In this document: piece by piece, positions 21,091-51,689 of the stretch
Numbering within the stretch: position 1 is the stretch's first letter
Layout of the letters: every line of letters begins with the position of its first letter
Position numbers and translations under genes: made by a program
The notes under the pieces: generated by a model
What the model saw: the letters and a program-made list of their open reading frames with translations, nothing else
The model's database searches: none
Told to the model about the DNA's origin: nothing
NCBI GenBank assembly: GCA_023974075.1
Contig: CM043801.1
Location: 23,913,236 to 23,977,235, forward strand
Origin: Chaenocephalus aceratus
Taxonomy: Eukaryota; Chordata; Actinopteri; Perciformes; Channichthyidae
Direction of reading: 5' to 3'
Length of the DNA stretch: 64,000 bases

Positions 21091-23518
21091 TGTCATGACA
21101 TGCCAGGCTGATGTGGCTGCTGACTGAATATGTTCGGGATCATGCCAACTTAAATTGGTCTTTGATGAGTTGCACTATGAAAAATACAGATGAGAGATTT
21201 TAATAATGTGCGGTTGCAGAAGTGTAAACAAAAATCCTATTCAGTGTGTAAACGTGAATGTGTTTATGGGGGGGGGGTTGGATGTCTGTGACCCCAAGCA
21301 ATGTATCTAAAAGCTGTGACCCCAAATTGAGTGCACCTGTGCCCCTTAAGTTTATAGAGTCCCATTAGCAGAGACTCAGTCAGTGATCAGAGGGGGGAGA
21401 GGGCCTATATAACTTCCCCATGAGTTTCTCTGAATAGTTAAACTCTTGGAATTTGCACTTAAGCACTTTGTTAGGATGACTTAATGCTGAATAACATCTC
21501 TGATCCACCCAATGGACAATAACAGGTGTACTGATGCCACAGTAATATTTGGAATAAGGACAAACTGAAACTACATTTTCACAAACCAGTACACTTTGCA
21601 ACAGCATATGCTACACAAGTATTTTCAGGTTATGTTGGAATATAAAAGTGAACACAGAGACAAGTCCAAACCACTTTAGTCTGCAGATACAGGTCAAAGC
21701 AGTGACCTCTTTTCAAGTTGCAGCATCACTTAGTGTACGCCTTTCCCCCGCATAGACTGTTCACTTTCTCAGCTAACTAAATGTAAACCACAGTTTAATA
21801 TTTGATGAGGTACTCAAAAGAAAAAGAGACTATTTCTGCTTCATTTTTGCCTTTTTCTGTTCTTCCGTTTTTCTCTCTACTTTTTCCTGCAGTGTACTTC
21901 CTGACTAGAGATTAAATAATTCCATTGGAATCCTCTTAGGATGGGTTCCCAGCACTTGGCAATTAAACAATTACATTTAATCAGCATGGGGCGACGCTTC
22001 AAGTCACCCTCATTTCAGACGTTGATTAAAAGCAATTCTGCAGTGGTTATTGCCGTCGACTTTGGAAACTGTGGTTCACTTAGGTTTACTGCATCTGTGG
22101 GGTCAGGTTGGACAGCAATATGGCAGGTTCAATGATGGTCGAGAGCTGTATCTGCCTGCGGTGGGTAAAACAGTAATCATAGAACTCATGGCAGACCGTA
22201 TATTGTCCCTTAAGTCAGAGCTAGTTAGATTACTTAGAGACATGTTGACCCTTCAGCAAAGACGACTCAACGAACAATAGAGAGGAGAGGGACATCGAGT
22301 TACGCATGTGGGAGTCCAGATGTGTGAGCGTGTGTGTGTGCACATTTTTTCTATGTGCATTTGACTGTGTCCATACACAGCATTTTTTTTCTGCATCTAC
22401 ATTTAGGTGCATCTGCAGAGAATGAAATGCACCTTGACATATGCAATTTCATCATGCCATGCAATATGATGGCAAACAAGCTGCGAGAGAGCACAGGGGC
22501 AGGAAGGCTTTTGTGTGAGCCGTATTTGATATTATGCTTGAGTGAAAGAGTGCTACGTGGCAACGCGCTGGAGCAGACTACAGCCAACCCCCGTGCAACG
22601 CAGATGAGTTGTGATGGATACCCGGCCCCCTCTTGTGAAACCCAGGTGCCCCTGTTTCATAAGGCCCCCCACTGGCTCCCCAGCCCTCTTAATTAGCCGC
22701 TTCCGTCAGCTGGCACCCAGGCCTTCAAGCACCAGCCACTGGCCTCTGCTGCTGAATCCAGTTCAGTCCAGATCTTCACCTCTTCTAACAGATGGATACA
22801 TGGGCGGGCTGAGCAAGCATCAAGGTTCTCGCAAACCTGTACATTATCTGTGAATTTCCAGATCAGATGCAAAAATAAAAGGAGGAGAAAAGGCAGTGGA
22901 ATGTTTCAGTGGGTGTGTTTCTTTGCATTAATAAAGATGGGGGAATGCAGAGCATGGGCCATGGGTTTGAGTCTGCTTACAAGACATGATGATTTTTATA
23001 TGATAAAGTCAAATATAGATACAAGGTTTCACCAGGACTGGAATCTAGCCTTTTACCCAGTGCAACATCACAGCAGCTCAGTAACAATCATCTCTTTTAA
23101 TGACATTCCCCAAGTAACTTCTTGCCTCTACAAATCCCACGGGGGAAGTGCTACAAAAAGTGATAATTACATGAAATATACATAGAGAATAAAGGGAGCA
23201 TGTTTACATAACCAGGCCCATAAATATCTGACGGAGAAGACATTGTTCTCCGACTCCTTTTAAGCTGATCTCCCAGGGATGCCATTTTAATGACATGATG
23301 GTTTAAAGAGATGCTGCTCCATCTCGTTCCATATTTAATTAACTTTTGCTTTTCTGACGCAGAGGAAAAACAGAATAAAGAACGCGTGATACAGACAAAC
23401 ACACGATAGCGGGGAGACAATAACAAATAGCTGGGAGAACAGAGAGGGAGGCAGGGGGAACATGAGCAGAGACCTTGTCATGCTTTTGTGAGCTGTTTAC
23501 AATACAAGAAGATGCAAA

Positions 23519-23539
23519 GGGGGGGGGGGGGGGGGGGGG
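23519..23539 (+). repeat. G21 homopolymer
   Basis: Twenty-one consecutive G. It can form G-quadruplex structures and is likely length-unstable or misassembled. Confidence 0.95.
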
Positions 23540-23928
23540 TTGGAAAAACGACAGGGAGAACTAGACTGACATGGGTGAGTGGATGGTATTGAAGGATGAA
23601 AAGACAGGACAAGAATGAACAGGAAATCATGGATTTCTTGAAAAAGAAAGATTACATTTTTAAAAAGGAGAAAAAGAAGAGACGAGAAAGAGAGGAACAC
23701 TGAGGGGATGAGGCACTAGTTCCCCCATGGGGCTCCATTATGAAGCATGTTTTAGTTCATCAACAATGACAAGGAAATGAACGTAAAACCTACAGTGTGT
23801 TAAACTAAGATTCACTGAAAATAAATGCAATACACAATGAAAATGAAATGAAATCTAAAACAAAGCCCTGTTTTTTTATTCCACGTTGGCATCCTTCCCC
23901 ACATTTTCGGCGGCACAGAGCCGTGTTG

Positions 23929-23965
23929 ATCTGCCACGTGTTCATTAAGTAAACACGTGGCAGAT
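23929..23965. repeat. Perfect 14-bp inverted repeat with two CACGTG E-boxes
   Basis: atctgccacgtgtt at 23929-23942 and its exact complement aacacgtggcagat at 23952-23965, separated by the 9-nt spacer cattaagta. Each arm holds a canonical E-box core (CACGTG) as CCACGTG. Confidence 0.95.
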
Positions 23966-25959
23966 GGAAGTGAGCAAAGATTCATCAGTGTTAATAAGTA
24001 GGTCTGTATACTGAGATTTCTGAACACATTGAAAGCATCGCATTTTTGAGAAAAAGTAGACTGTTCTGCATATGTGGTGACTGAAACTAATAGTGCTGAA
24101 ACACATCAATTGGTTTCAGCAGCCACGATGAACTCAAATCATCTAACCGACGAATTCATGTTCAGCCCAGAATTTCGGTGGGCCCTCCCCTCTCTCAGAC
24201 AGTGTGTTTTCCATGTTGACTGTCAGCTGTGTATGTTGTACGCTGCATTATTGATACTTTCTTTCCCTTTTCTCTCCTCTTGTTAGACTCTTCCCTTGTC
24301 CTCATATCATCACATTGGCCACATTGCCTGCAGAGCCTGGAGAGTTGCAGTGAATTTGACCCCACCTGGTCTATATTTTATTGCTTGGTGTTTAATACAT
24401 TTTTGAAAACCCTCCCACCTCCCATCTACAAAAGAAAATAATAATTCTGTGCCTTGTCTATTTCAAGTGTTTGTCTTGGTGAGGCAGAGGGAGATGACTG
24501 GAGGGGGATACTCACCTTCAGCTCGCCCAGTTCAGCAGACAGGGGGGTTCATTATGAGGGGCTACAGAGGAGGGAAGAGTGGGAATGTGTTGGTCTGTAT
24601 GTGTTTTAGTATGGTGATGGCCTACGACTCGTTCAGGCTTGCCCAATGTATGCTGGGATTGGCAGATGGGAAGTCCCCTTTGACCCTGAAGATGTTTCGA
24701 AAATGTAGGGAGGGATGAAAGACACATTTTCCCGATATCAAAATAATACAATGCATGTATTAACATTTTACAGTTTTACAGCTCGAAGTGTAGGATGATA
24801 CTTTTATAACTATAACCAAAAAAGTGTCAGAAAAAGTGTCTGTAAAGTAACTTCACTCTGATGAGGACTATTTGGGAAACAGCTTTTACAAACTTTTTAT
24901 AAAAACCCTAACCGTAACGATTGTTTTTGACCTTCCTACAATGACATTTTCAAAAACACAGAAACAGTTTGTATACAAAATTACTCAGGATATAAACAAA
25001 ATACAATAGCGAAGGACCTTAGTGTGCTTCTCCATAAACACTGTGGCAGGGCTACACTGGGGTTGAGGCGTCCATTTTGCTGACACAGTTCTGAAGTGAA
25101 AAGATGGCTCTCTGGATGTGGAGTGCCGTTGTGAGAGATTGGGTTACCCCAGACACTCCCAGCGGATCTCCCGGCCAAATGGATCTGGATCTCACGCTTG
25201 GGCGCACATATTGAATGCCATAAGAGGTCTCTGAGGTCTCCTTCAAGGGGAGGAATGCACAGCCTAACAATGTGGAGTTTTCACCAAACTACATTTTGCA
25301 CCAAAGAAAAGTGATAGCAAGGACACTGGATCACAAGGGACAAAACACCGAATGCATACCTATATTACTTCAGGTTGTTCATACCGCATAATGTGGCACA
25401 CTTTCAGCCTTGTGGGAAGCAACATACTGCACAGGTTGGATCTCATAATTCTTTAATAAAGTCTTAACACAGGCTGCCATATTTCCTCAGGGGGACTGTG
25501 GGTATTAGGCTGTCAAATGAAAAAAGCCAAAATGCTATTTCACACACATCCTGAAAAGATCAATGGCATTTCAGCTGCTCCCAAACATCTGGCCCGACTG
25601 CCCAGTTTCACCAAGGACTGGCCGGGCTCTTAGCAGCATTGAGTGCCACTCGCATCGAGGTTACGATCAGGCGACGACACCGCAGAGGATCAGCCGAGCT
25701 AAGTTATCTCTGAACAAGCCATCCATTCTGCTGCTTTCTGATGGAAGAATACTTGGGGGCTGTGTAATTATATTGCTTTAAATGAACCCCTGAGAACGCC
25801 CCTGCCAAAGTGCCCACAAAGTCTCACACTTGGGCGAGTGTCAGAAACACATCGCTTGTGTATGCACTCGTGTGTAGCTGTGTGTGTGTGTTTTGCTGCT
25901 TAGGCTGGCGTTAAAAGGGAGGCCGCAGTGGTTCTGATACGCCTCACAAGTGAATTTAA

Positions 25960-26190
25960 TTAAATCATAAATATGAGCTGGAGGCCGCCACCCAATTTAA
26001 TGTAATGGATGATGTGGGCCAGTCCATCTCTGGCAAAGCAAAGTTCTGGACCCATTCAAATGCCCTTGAAGCTTATTAAAAGTGGTTGGCACGGGGAGAT
26101 GCTAGCAAAGTTGTTTAATGGATGCCCAGCTTGCATTAAGTATGACAGTTAATTCTGGGTCGTACCATCTCTGCTTTGGACGAGGGGTTG
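25960..26190. promoter_or_regulatory. Candidate conserved non-coding element near the znf521 3' end
   Basis: Non-repetitive, evenly composed sequence with several homeodomain-type TAAT/ATTA cores (tgaatttaattaaatcataa, cccaatttaatgtaatgg, gcttattaaaagtgg). znf521 is a developmental gene whose family is known for flanking conserved elements. Conservation here is an inference. Confidence 0.3.
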
Positions 26191-27060
26191 TGTCTTGGAA
26201 GTCTGTCATAGTAAGATGCCCCCTCCATTCCTCATCAGATCCTCATTATAGTGGTTATAAAAGCAAATAGATGACAGGCAACATTCACATTTGATGTTGC
26301 ACTTAAAATTAAACAAATTGAATAAGAGAAGCTTTAGAAACTCTGATGTTTGACATTTTGTGATGTTAAATGGTCTTTAACAATAACATCGAGTGGGGTC
26401 AAATTTATATCGCACATAACAAATCAAAATGATGGGAATATTATTGTGTCTCTTAGTATTCTCATTTATGCCTCAATATTCAAACATAATTGATATTATG
26501 CAGTATTTCATATATTATGAAATACAGTATCTTCTGCGTATTTAAAATTAGTCATGAGTTCACAGTAATTTGTTGTTACTTACAATGAGCTGCAGCGCTG
26601 AGCTTTTTTAAAAACAAAACTGAAAGCTTCGACAAATGTTATGCTGCTCGCATGTCACCGTTGATGAATCATTTGCTGGGACAGACAGATGTTGTTTCGT
26701 GGGTTTCGTCCCATCCCGCAAAGGCAGAAGAATCTTTTTCTCCGTCTCCCGGAGTGCTGGATTCTCCCTAAATAGACCTAGCGCATGGGTGTGTAGAATG
26801 GGACCGCACAGGGTGATGGGTAATGGAGTCATTAATAACACAGACCTCCCTTAAGATGCTCAGATGTTTGTTAGCGAGAGCCACAAGGGAGAGAGGAAAA
26901 ATAGGATCCAATTTGATAAAAAGAAAAAAAGCAGTGTAAGCCTTTGATGATGATCGTGTTTGTGCTGTCAAAGGTCTTGTCTGATGGGTTAATTATGTTC
27001 ACACACAGATACACATATTTTATATAAAGCAGATAATGAAAGGACAATGAAGCCAGTTCT

Positions 27061-28474
27061 TCATACAGTTTTTAATATTTCCATCACATGTGCAACACAA
27101 AAAAATGAGGTCTGCCAAATACAGAACTCAATACATTTTAATAACATCTGAGATAACTGTCCTTTTGCTGCAGGAGATGGTGATTTCCTGTAAACTGTGT
27201 ACGAACAATTCTCAATCAAAATGTCAAAACATTAAAGTTTTATACAAAAGTGCATCTCAGGTTCAATGAATGCAAAACATTTACATAACAGAATGTTTTA
27301 AAGTTTCATATGATGCCACAGTGGCTTCCAGCTTGAGCATAGAGCAATGGCACACTGCAAAGAAACAAGGAGTACTCGGGCACTCTCCAGGAGAGCCAGG
27401 GACAGAGTTTTGTAATTACATTATATCCCCAGAACAGACTGAAATTATGCTCAGTCTTCATGACCCCCAAATCCAAATGGATTTACTCCCCTACTGCGAA
27501 AAATATGTATAGATAACAAAACATAAAAGGGAAAATAATTCCAGTAATCTCCAGGCTTCAACGAGCAGTAAACATTGACAACAGAAATGTACAGGTTGAG
27601 TCAGTGGGCCGGAGATTTTCCCCATGCTCTGAGAGCCACATGGGAGCTTCACGCCTCTGTTCACGAGCCAACCAGAGGAACTAGCCTTTTCCAAATCTGT
27701 GTCACTGCGTTTGCATATATCAGCATCCTGTCCTGTTTTTCTGTGTTGTTTTTTCTCTCTTTCTTGTATTTGTATTTTTTTGCCTCTCATCTGAACTCCA
27801 GCGCAGGCAGTGCAGATTAGTCGCACCACCGTTCTCAGCTGGTCCTCTGGCAGCCACGAAACGACGGACACACAGTCAAGATCTCAGCTTATGCTGGTGA
27901 ATCGAGCTTTTCTACCCCGTAGTGATTGACCATGTTAGGATACATAGTGACATACTGCGCAGTAGGAGTGTCGCTGATGAAAAGAGTCCTCCTGACAACA
28001 CTTGCGGGATCCTACAGCTTCCTACGCTTTCAGTGGCACCCTGTATCTCCTTTACACAACTGTGAGTCCCATCTGGTCTGATTGACAATGTCATTGATAT
28101 TTTTTTCCCCTTCTCTTTTTTTTGGATAAACATTTTTGAACTGTACATTGGCAAATACTGTATAAGATTGCAATATAGCTGTAGTTAAGCAACACATGAA
28201 GAATTCTATGTACAAACAAGCTTTTTCTTTATTTTTGAAATAATGGTTAGTAAAGAACCGGGAGGGTTATTTTATGTTCTTTCCCCCTCTCTTTCTTTTA
28301 TTTTCTTAGCTTTTATTTTTTCTTGCTGTGGCGTGGTTCCTTGTGGTGAAACTGAATCGAAAGTTCAGTGCAAGACAGTCAGTGGGAAACTGCACTGACA
28401 ATAATTGGCGGTCCAACATTATTCTCTGCGTCATGTGATCCTTGTTTTCGGCCACGGCGCTGATCTTTGCCATG
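27061..28474 (-). other. znf521: znf521 3' UTR and possible extension
   Basis: Follows the znf521 stop codon on the minus strand. AATAAA hexamers on that strand occur at 28312-28317, 28297-28302 and 28228-28233. A distal ATTAAA at 27069-27074 could extend the UTR to about 1.4 kb. The limit used here is the maximal reading. Confidence 0.45.
28228..28317 (-). terminator. znf521: Candidate znf521 poly(A) signals
   Basis: Three AATAAA copies on the minus strand (28312-28317, 28297-28302, 28228-28233), 160-250 nt after the stop codon. Confidence 0.4.
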
Positions 28475-45101
<16,627 letters not shown>

Positions 45102-48100
45102 CTGCAGAGAAGAAACAACAAAAACAGATAGAAAACTGTAAGAAATCAAAATAAGCAGAGCGTAAATGCCAGAAGTCTCACTCTGCCGTGTTTTTTTTTC
45201 TTTACACATTACAGTTTTATTCAACACTTTTTTGGCAAAGACCCTTGTCTGTGATTTCCATGAGACAGGAAGTAATATAAAGTGCGATCTGTTTCCATCA
45301 GGCATCATTTATCTGACCAGCCGGGGTTCTAACGGCTCAGACGAGGCCTTGCACTTTGAACATGCTGAGCGTCATCTTTTTGATTAACTTGCATGTACAA
45401 TCATTATTTCTAGAATCTGCAATTTAAAACAGAATTTGAAGGGAGTCTTAATGAAGGAAACATCCAGGTGTGCTTTGAAAGGTGATTTAAAAAGTAATAA
45501 TAGAGAAAGAGTGTTATTACTTAAACTGCAAGGACAAAGGAATATTAAAGAATAGTTTCCGAAACCTTCAGTTTATGTCACAAAATTATCTTAGCACTTC
45601 TCCAGGGTACATTGCCTTTAAGAAGGCACCACAACAACTCTCCTTATAACATGCTCACATGTCCACATTTCTAATGCAGTGATTCACTGGTATTTAAAGC
45701 AGGACAGATTCTCAGTTTATCTGCTAGGCTTAGAATTCCCTACACGTCTATCTAAACATTACACTTCCTCAGCACAGGCCACTGATAGCTTAAATAAATG
45801 TCGTTCAGACTGTCAACCTGCGCAGTCATTTGCAGCACAGCAATCTGCTGACTCAGGCTTCCAGAAAACTGCTCATCTCCTGTGCGTCAATAAAAGGCCT
45901 ATACACTCTGCCATGGGGCCAGACTGGTGCTCTATCAAAACCCTGCCAACCCTGATATTAGGCCAGCTTCTGCAGGGGGCTGGGGTACATACAGTACACT
46001 GGGGACTGATCTAGGGTTTATCCCCAGGTCTCTATACAGGCCAGCGCCCACTACATAGGCCCTGGGTACCAGAAGCACAAACACAAAATACCGCTCAGCA
46101 GCTGTGCCCGGATCGAGCTATGCCAGGTGGAAGGTTAATCAAAGGCGCTTTAGGCAAATCTGGCAAAAATGTGTATGTGTGTAAACTGAAACGCAGTGAA
46201 TATAAATAGACACTTCTTACTTTGTACGTAGTTACATTGGACAGAGGTATTTGTTTATTAACCACTAAAAGTTCACATAAAACTAACCTTGTGTTTCAAG
46301 TAATGTTTATATGTAGGGAAACTGCTTTGTAACTCATGTTTGCTTTGTTTTTTTTGTCTAATGTTCCATTTTTTAGCAAAAAGCTCACGTTATAAAGGGT
46401 TTATTAAAAAAAACGTTGATTCTGACTCATATTGACAACTGCAACCCAATGACCCCGGATGTTCTTAGGAAGGGAGGGAAATGGAAAAATCTCCTTCATT
46501 GCCTAAATAAACAGTGTAGGCAAATTGAGTTTCCCCCTGTAACATATTATCACATGTCCTTTTAAAATCTTTTCTCAATAACATACACATATGGCAGTGC
46601 ATTTAGCATAATGTGGTGTCTAGACTCTACAGCATCACAATAAGTAAGTTGTGCATCAGCACAAGCTGACAGTTCCCCAATGACTGTCTAGTTAGTAAAA
46701 GCTAAAGGCCGATCAAAGCAGATTTGAAAGGGAGTGAGTTGATGATGTGTTCTGCAATCTATTTGACAGATGAGATATTCTGTAGCCTACATGTTCGAGT
46801 GTAGCAGCAGGCATCAGCAAAGAGGGGGAGGAGGGTGGCACGAGTGCATCCACGCAGACATGCAGGAAGATCACTGCCCTCTTTGATCACCATTCAGCCT
46901 GCTATCTGTGTGAGGGTGTACTCTCAGGTCAAGCTTTCTGCAGGGTTCACAGATCTGTTCTTCTGCCATATGTGCAGCCCTCATTTGACCCAAGAGCACA
47001 ACGCTGTCCCTTTGGAGACCTGGCCTGCTTCATTATGCAGATAACTCTGCACCTGCCTGACTGACCTTGTGTGCATACATATGTGTGTTTAGTCTGTGAG
47101 CAGGTGCACCAAGGGAACATGGCAAAGATATATTTATACAAATCTGAAAAATAAGGCTGGTGTAATCCTTTGTTTTCTTTATTGTCATCATATACGGACA
47201 AAGATGGATTAAAATGTGTTTATCCGTCTCTACTTCCCTACCCTGTATATGGCGCTTGTTCCCAAATGTATTCATTCCTACTGCAGAAGTTCACTTTTAA
47301 CAACAATTGCAAATTTGAAAAGGCTTTGTAATTTCCTAAAACAATCGGGCATTTTATTTGTTACCAAACATCACTAAAACAGGACAGAATTAAGCATTTG
47401 CTGGGCTGGGCCTTTTCGTGTACTGAAACTTGTTGTGCAAGTAGGGTGGTGTGCATCTGGGATTGGCTCAAACTAAACTACAGTGCTCATGTTCATTGTA
47501 ACGTAGGAACATCTCAACCAGTGCACAGGTGTGGCCAAGTGATGCGTTATAATAACTTATGGACTACTGAGGTAGCACAGAGCAATGCGCTACAGTATTT
47601 GGCTACATACACACAACTTGTTAGGAGGATTAATTCATGTTTTTAATCTTGTGTTGGGACTATGAGGAGAAAAGAGACTGAGCGAGCGGTGGATTGTGAC
47701 TGTGTCTGTAGATAGATAGAGTAGATTGAGCTCTGTTAGCCTCTGTAATGCAGCCTGTGTAGGCCTGGCTTTGTATTCGACAGAGTAACAGGGGTTGAAT
47801 CAAACTGGCAGCCTGTTTCTTAGCGAGAGCCAGGGGAGGAAGTCAGCTCGATCGCCCCTATGGCTGCCTCATTGGGCTGAGGTCACTTCCTGTCGCTCCC
47901 CCAGCCCTTCTCCAGGGCTGCCCAATCAGCACGGCCCTGCATGGGCCCCCACCCCTCCCCACGCACTGAGTAGGCTCTGGATATAGTTACAGAGCCACAG
48001 GGGACTGTCAGCTCTCTCTATGCTCTTCTCTGTCTCTCTTCCTCCTCTGTCTCTCTATTTCCGAGTCTCCTGAGTGTTCTCCGCTGCCACCACCCTGTCC

Positions 48101-51100
48101 CTCTGCACTCCTAAGAAAATCCTTTAGATGAGAACTGCTCCTGTGCTTGCTCCCTCTAAGCATCCCTGACACCAGCAAAGTAAGCCCATCTGCATATCCA
48201 CAGGGCCTCGCGTTCCTGTGGCTCATGGTTTATGTATTTCGCAGCTCCTTAAAACACAAACGCCTAATATTTCTCCCGTGTGGAGGACAGGAGAGGGAGA
48301 GGGAGAAAGGAAAAGACTACCCTCAAAAAGAATGGTCTTTATTTCTCCGCACTGTTTACGTTTTTATCCGGGCTGAAGTTCATGTGCTGCTGAAGGTTGT
48401 TTAGGACACTGCGGCTTGCGGGTCTGGCGTGCATAGTTTAGTGAAACCTTTATGTAACAACACGGCTGCAGCATATTGAATTCTGTATGTTTAAAGCAGT
48501 GGGAAAGATGTGTGTGAATTGGATAGAGACGTCTTGGTTTGCCAACAGTGTAAATGCAGAGCCGACAGTGAGTAAAACACTGAAACTTAAGTAACTAAAG
48601 ACGTTCTGATAATAGTGTGTAGTTAAGTATAACACAGGGCATTGCTTAATTAAAAACTCTCCCTTAGCTTATTCCTTTTCAACACCACCCCCCCACCACC
48701 ACCACTGCCCCTTACCCTATTTAAACAATTCTGCCGAGGAGCAGTTTGAATTGGAGGGGAATTCAGGACCACTTTTAGCATTTGGCTTTAGAAGAGAAAA
48801 ATCTGATACTTAGATTTACACTCCTCTCTGGGGCATAGTGAATGGTTCTCTGAAGCTCACTCTTAGGGACCCATGCTGCTGGTGTCGCCAAAGCAGCACA
48901 CTCTAACAAATGATATTAAGGACATCAATCAAGGCACTTCCTTGCTGAAAGTAATGAGTAAACAAGAGGGAGAACAAAATTGAGAATATTTAGTGGGCAG
49001 GAATGGGTTGTTTTTGGAAAAGCAGGAAACAGAACAACCGTAGTAATCAAAGTTAGGTCAATGCAATTCAAAGTTCCTTAACTGCCAAACCTTGCCATAA
49101 AGCCAGAATTACCTGCATGAAATGATTTTGTTTATGAGGAACATCACCTTCAGCAAGAGTTAGCTTTCCGTTCTACCATCTGTTTCACAATATTCAACCT
49201 GATGTTGGAGTTGTGTGTTAATAAAGCAGGGAGATTTGGTTTTCAGCGGACCCACTGCTGTATATACAACCCACTACGGGATTGTGGATGGCAGCAGAGT
49301 AGACAGCTTCAGGCCTGTAAACAGTAGGTGGGTTTACTTCTCTCTTCTCTCCGCGGGAACTATCCATTAACAGATAATGGGGGGGAAATCAGAGTGATTA
49401 AGGCCCAGGGAATTATGGGTGAATATAAATTGACTCCACCTCCGTGTGGTGTGCTCTCTTGAGGTGGAAGCACTGCTCATAAGGAACAAACTCATTTCTG
49501 AAGTACTACAAGGCCTATTAAGGCCTGGAGAATGCTGCAGACGGGGGTGGGAAGGTGGTAGGTGGGAGCGCAAAGGGATGGACTCCCCCTGGACCAGAGC
49601 TGATTGGAGAACCGGCGCCTGGGGGGAACATTATAATATCTATTTCCTGCCCTCAGTTTGAGAAGGACAGAGTGAATCAAGTGCAAAATGTCAAAATTAA
49701 AGTACAAGAATTAATCATAGCACCTTGGAAAATTCACCTCATTCTATCAAAGAGTGAATGTATTACACGGATACTGATGGAAGTGTGAGTGCTATAAAAT
49801 CAGAGAGATTGGAAAACTACCGCAGCATGAAAGGAGAGGCTGTACTCCAGTTTGCCTGTAGGGAAGTGGGCACGTCAAAGACAAAGTCTGGTTCTGCAAG
49901 TGAAAAGCGAAAAGGGGGAGATGAGCTAAGCGAAGCCCTCGTGTTAGGGTCCAAGTTCGGTGCATGCCTAATGCTGTTTTCCAACCTTCCAGAGGGAGAA
50001 GGAGGGGTGAGGTGTTGGCTGTGACATGTCAGTGGTGGTGACGCCCTCGCACAGCAAGAGCAAAGGATTCTGGGGGAACATGTCTCTGGGAGAATGTCAG
50101 CTCTGATGCATGGCAGCTCGTTGGAGGTGCTAATCAGAGCAGGGCTAGGCTCCTGCTAGGATCAGCCACTCTGCGCCTACATTAACCGCCTCACAGCTCC
50201 CCTGGCTACCAGGCCAGAGGTAGGAACACCAAACTGACAGGTTTTTGTGTCGAGATAAACATGCGTAACGCTTGAATGGATGTTACAAAAGGTTTAGCAG
50301 ACTAGAACACCTTTGGAAGTTCACAAAACATGAGGGACAAAAACATAAGGACCCTTCTACTTCTCCCTTACATAAACGTACTGAGCAGACATTTCCACTT
50401 GAGTTATTTACGAAGAGCCCCTGCGCATGTGTTTAGCGACTTTTTTTTTGCATTCATTTTAGAGACAAAATGGTTTATATTATTTAATATATTATTATTA
50501 TACCTGAGACTAGAGTAGAAGCCTGAACATGTATGAAGAACGTGAAGCGCTTTGTGTTTCTCTATGCATTGTGTTTACAAGCTTTTATAAAAAATGTGGC
50601 ATAAAATCAAAGAAGAAATGAGATTTCATCTTTAGTATCACGGTTACGTCTCATTCAATATGATTTATAGATTACATTTCTCACTCTACAGGCATATTTA
50701 ATTAATTATAGCACAAGTATCACAGGCACACAGTGTCATTTAAATCCTTAAGTAAAACAGTAAGAACTAAAAAACTAAAAGTTAGTCTTACACAAAATAT
50801 GTCAAGATGTATACTGTATGAATCTTATTTGTTGGGGGTGGGTGGGTTAACAGGCTGTGGTTTTTGTGCATAACTATAACTGAAGGTAATGTTTGAGCCT
50901 GCAGCCGGCCAACAGGAATTGAAGGTAAAACCAGTTGAAGCTGTTGTTTCAGCAGCACTATTTTACGCTTTGAATGATATATACTCTGCCATTTTGTGCT
51001 TCGTCTGGGCCACATTGGCAGCTATTCTTACAGCTGCAACCAACAATGGCTAAAACTCGGTCAAATGAACAGTGTGTAGGTCACAGAGGTAGAAGAATAG

Positions 51101-51689
51101 AAAAAAAAGAGAAGAGAGAAATCCACAACAACAAAGGCAAGAGCCGAATACTTGTTAACGAATGATGTGTAGGCGCTGCAGCTGCAGGCAGGTATGGAGG
51201 TCCGTTGGGGACAAACAGTGCAGGCTGCTGAGATGGATTGCAAAGGAGCGCCGGACCCCCTGCAGCCACACAAACACCACTCTGCGCTGAAATGCTCTAA
51301 TTTACTTTATACATGCCTATTCTAAACTGTTTTTATGTTAGAAGGAAATAAAGGTCAAGTGGTTACGCCCTGACTTTCGAAGTGATTTGTGCTTAACGAA
51401 AGTTGCTGTGAAAGTGAAAAAATACAAAAAAAACTAAAACTGGGAAAGAAAAACTGTGTAAAGCCAAGTCAACAGAAGAAACACGGTTTAAATCAAACCA
51501 GAATCTCTTTCAGTTCTCAAAAGAGTAAGTGGTCTGAATGTAAAAAGTTAATTACTGGCACATGCCCGGCTTTTTTTGCTAGCCTCACTGTGGCATTGTC
51601 AGGCTGAGGTATGTGGCTCTATGGGGTCTGTGGTCCACACAAAGGAGCAGGGAAGAGAGCGTAGCGGAGAGGCCCCTTGGCTGGGCTCA

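Larger units (their letters stand above)
20481..27060. other. Intergenic region between the histamine receptor and znf521 (convergent genes)
   Basis: No coding exon is supported. It contains a G21 homopolymer, an E-box inverted repeat at 23929-23965 and two candidate conserved non-coding stretches. The remainder is unremarkable. Confidence 0.7.

Noticed and set aside
51061..51273. Cys/Ala/Pro-rich minus-strand ORFs, considered as a missing upstream znf521 exon
   Set aside because: No C2H2 spacing (C-x2-C-x12-H) and no match to remembered znf521 text. There is an acceptor-like ctgcag but no matching donor in a sensible frame.
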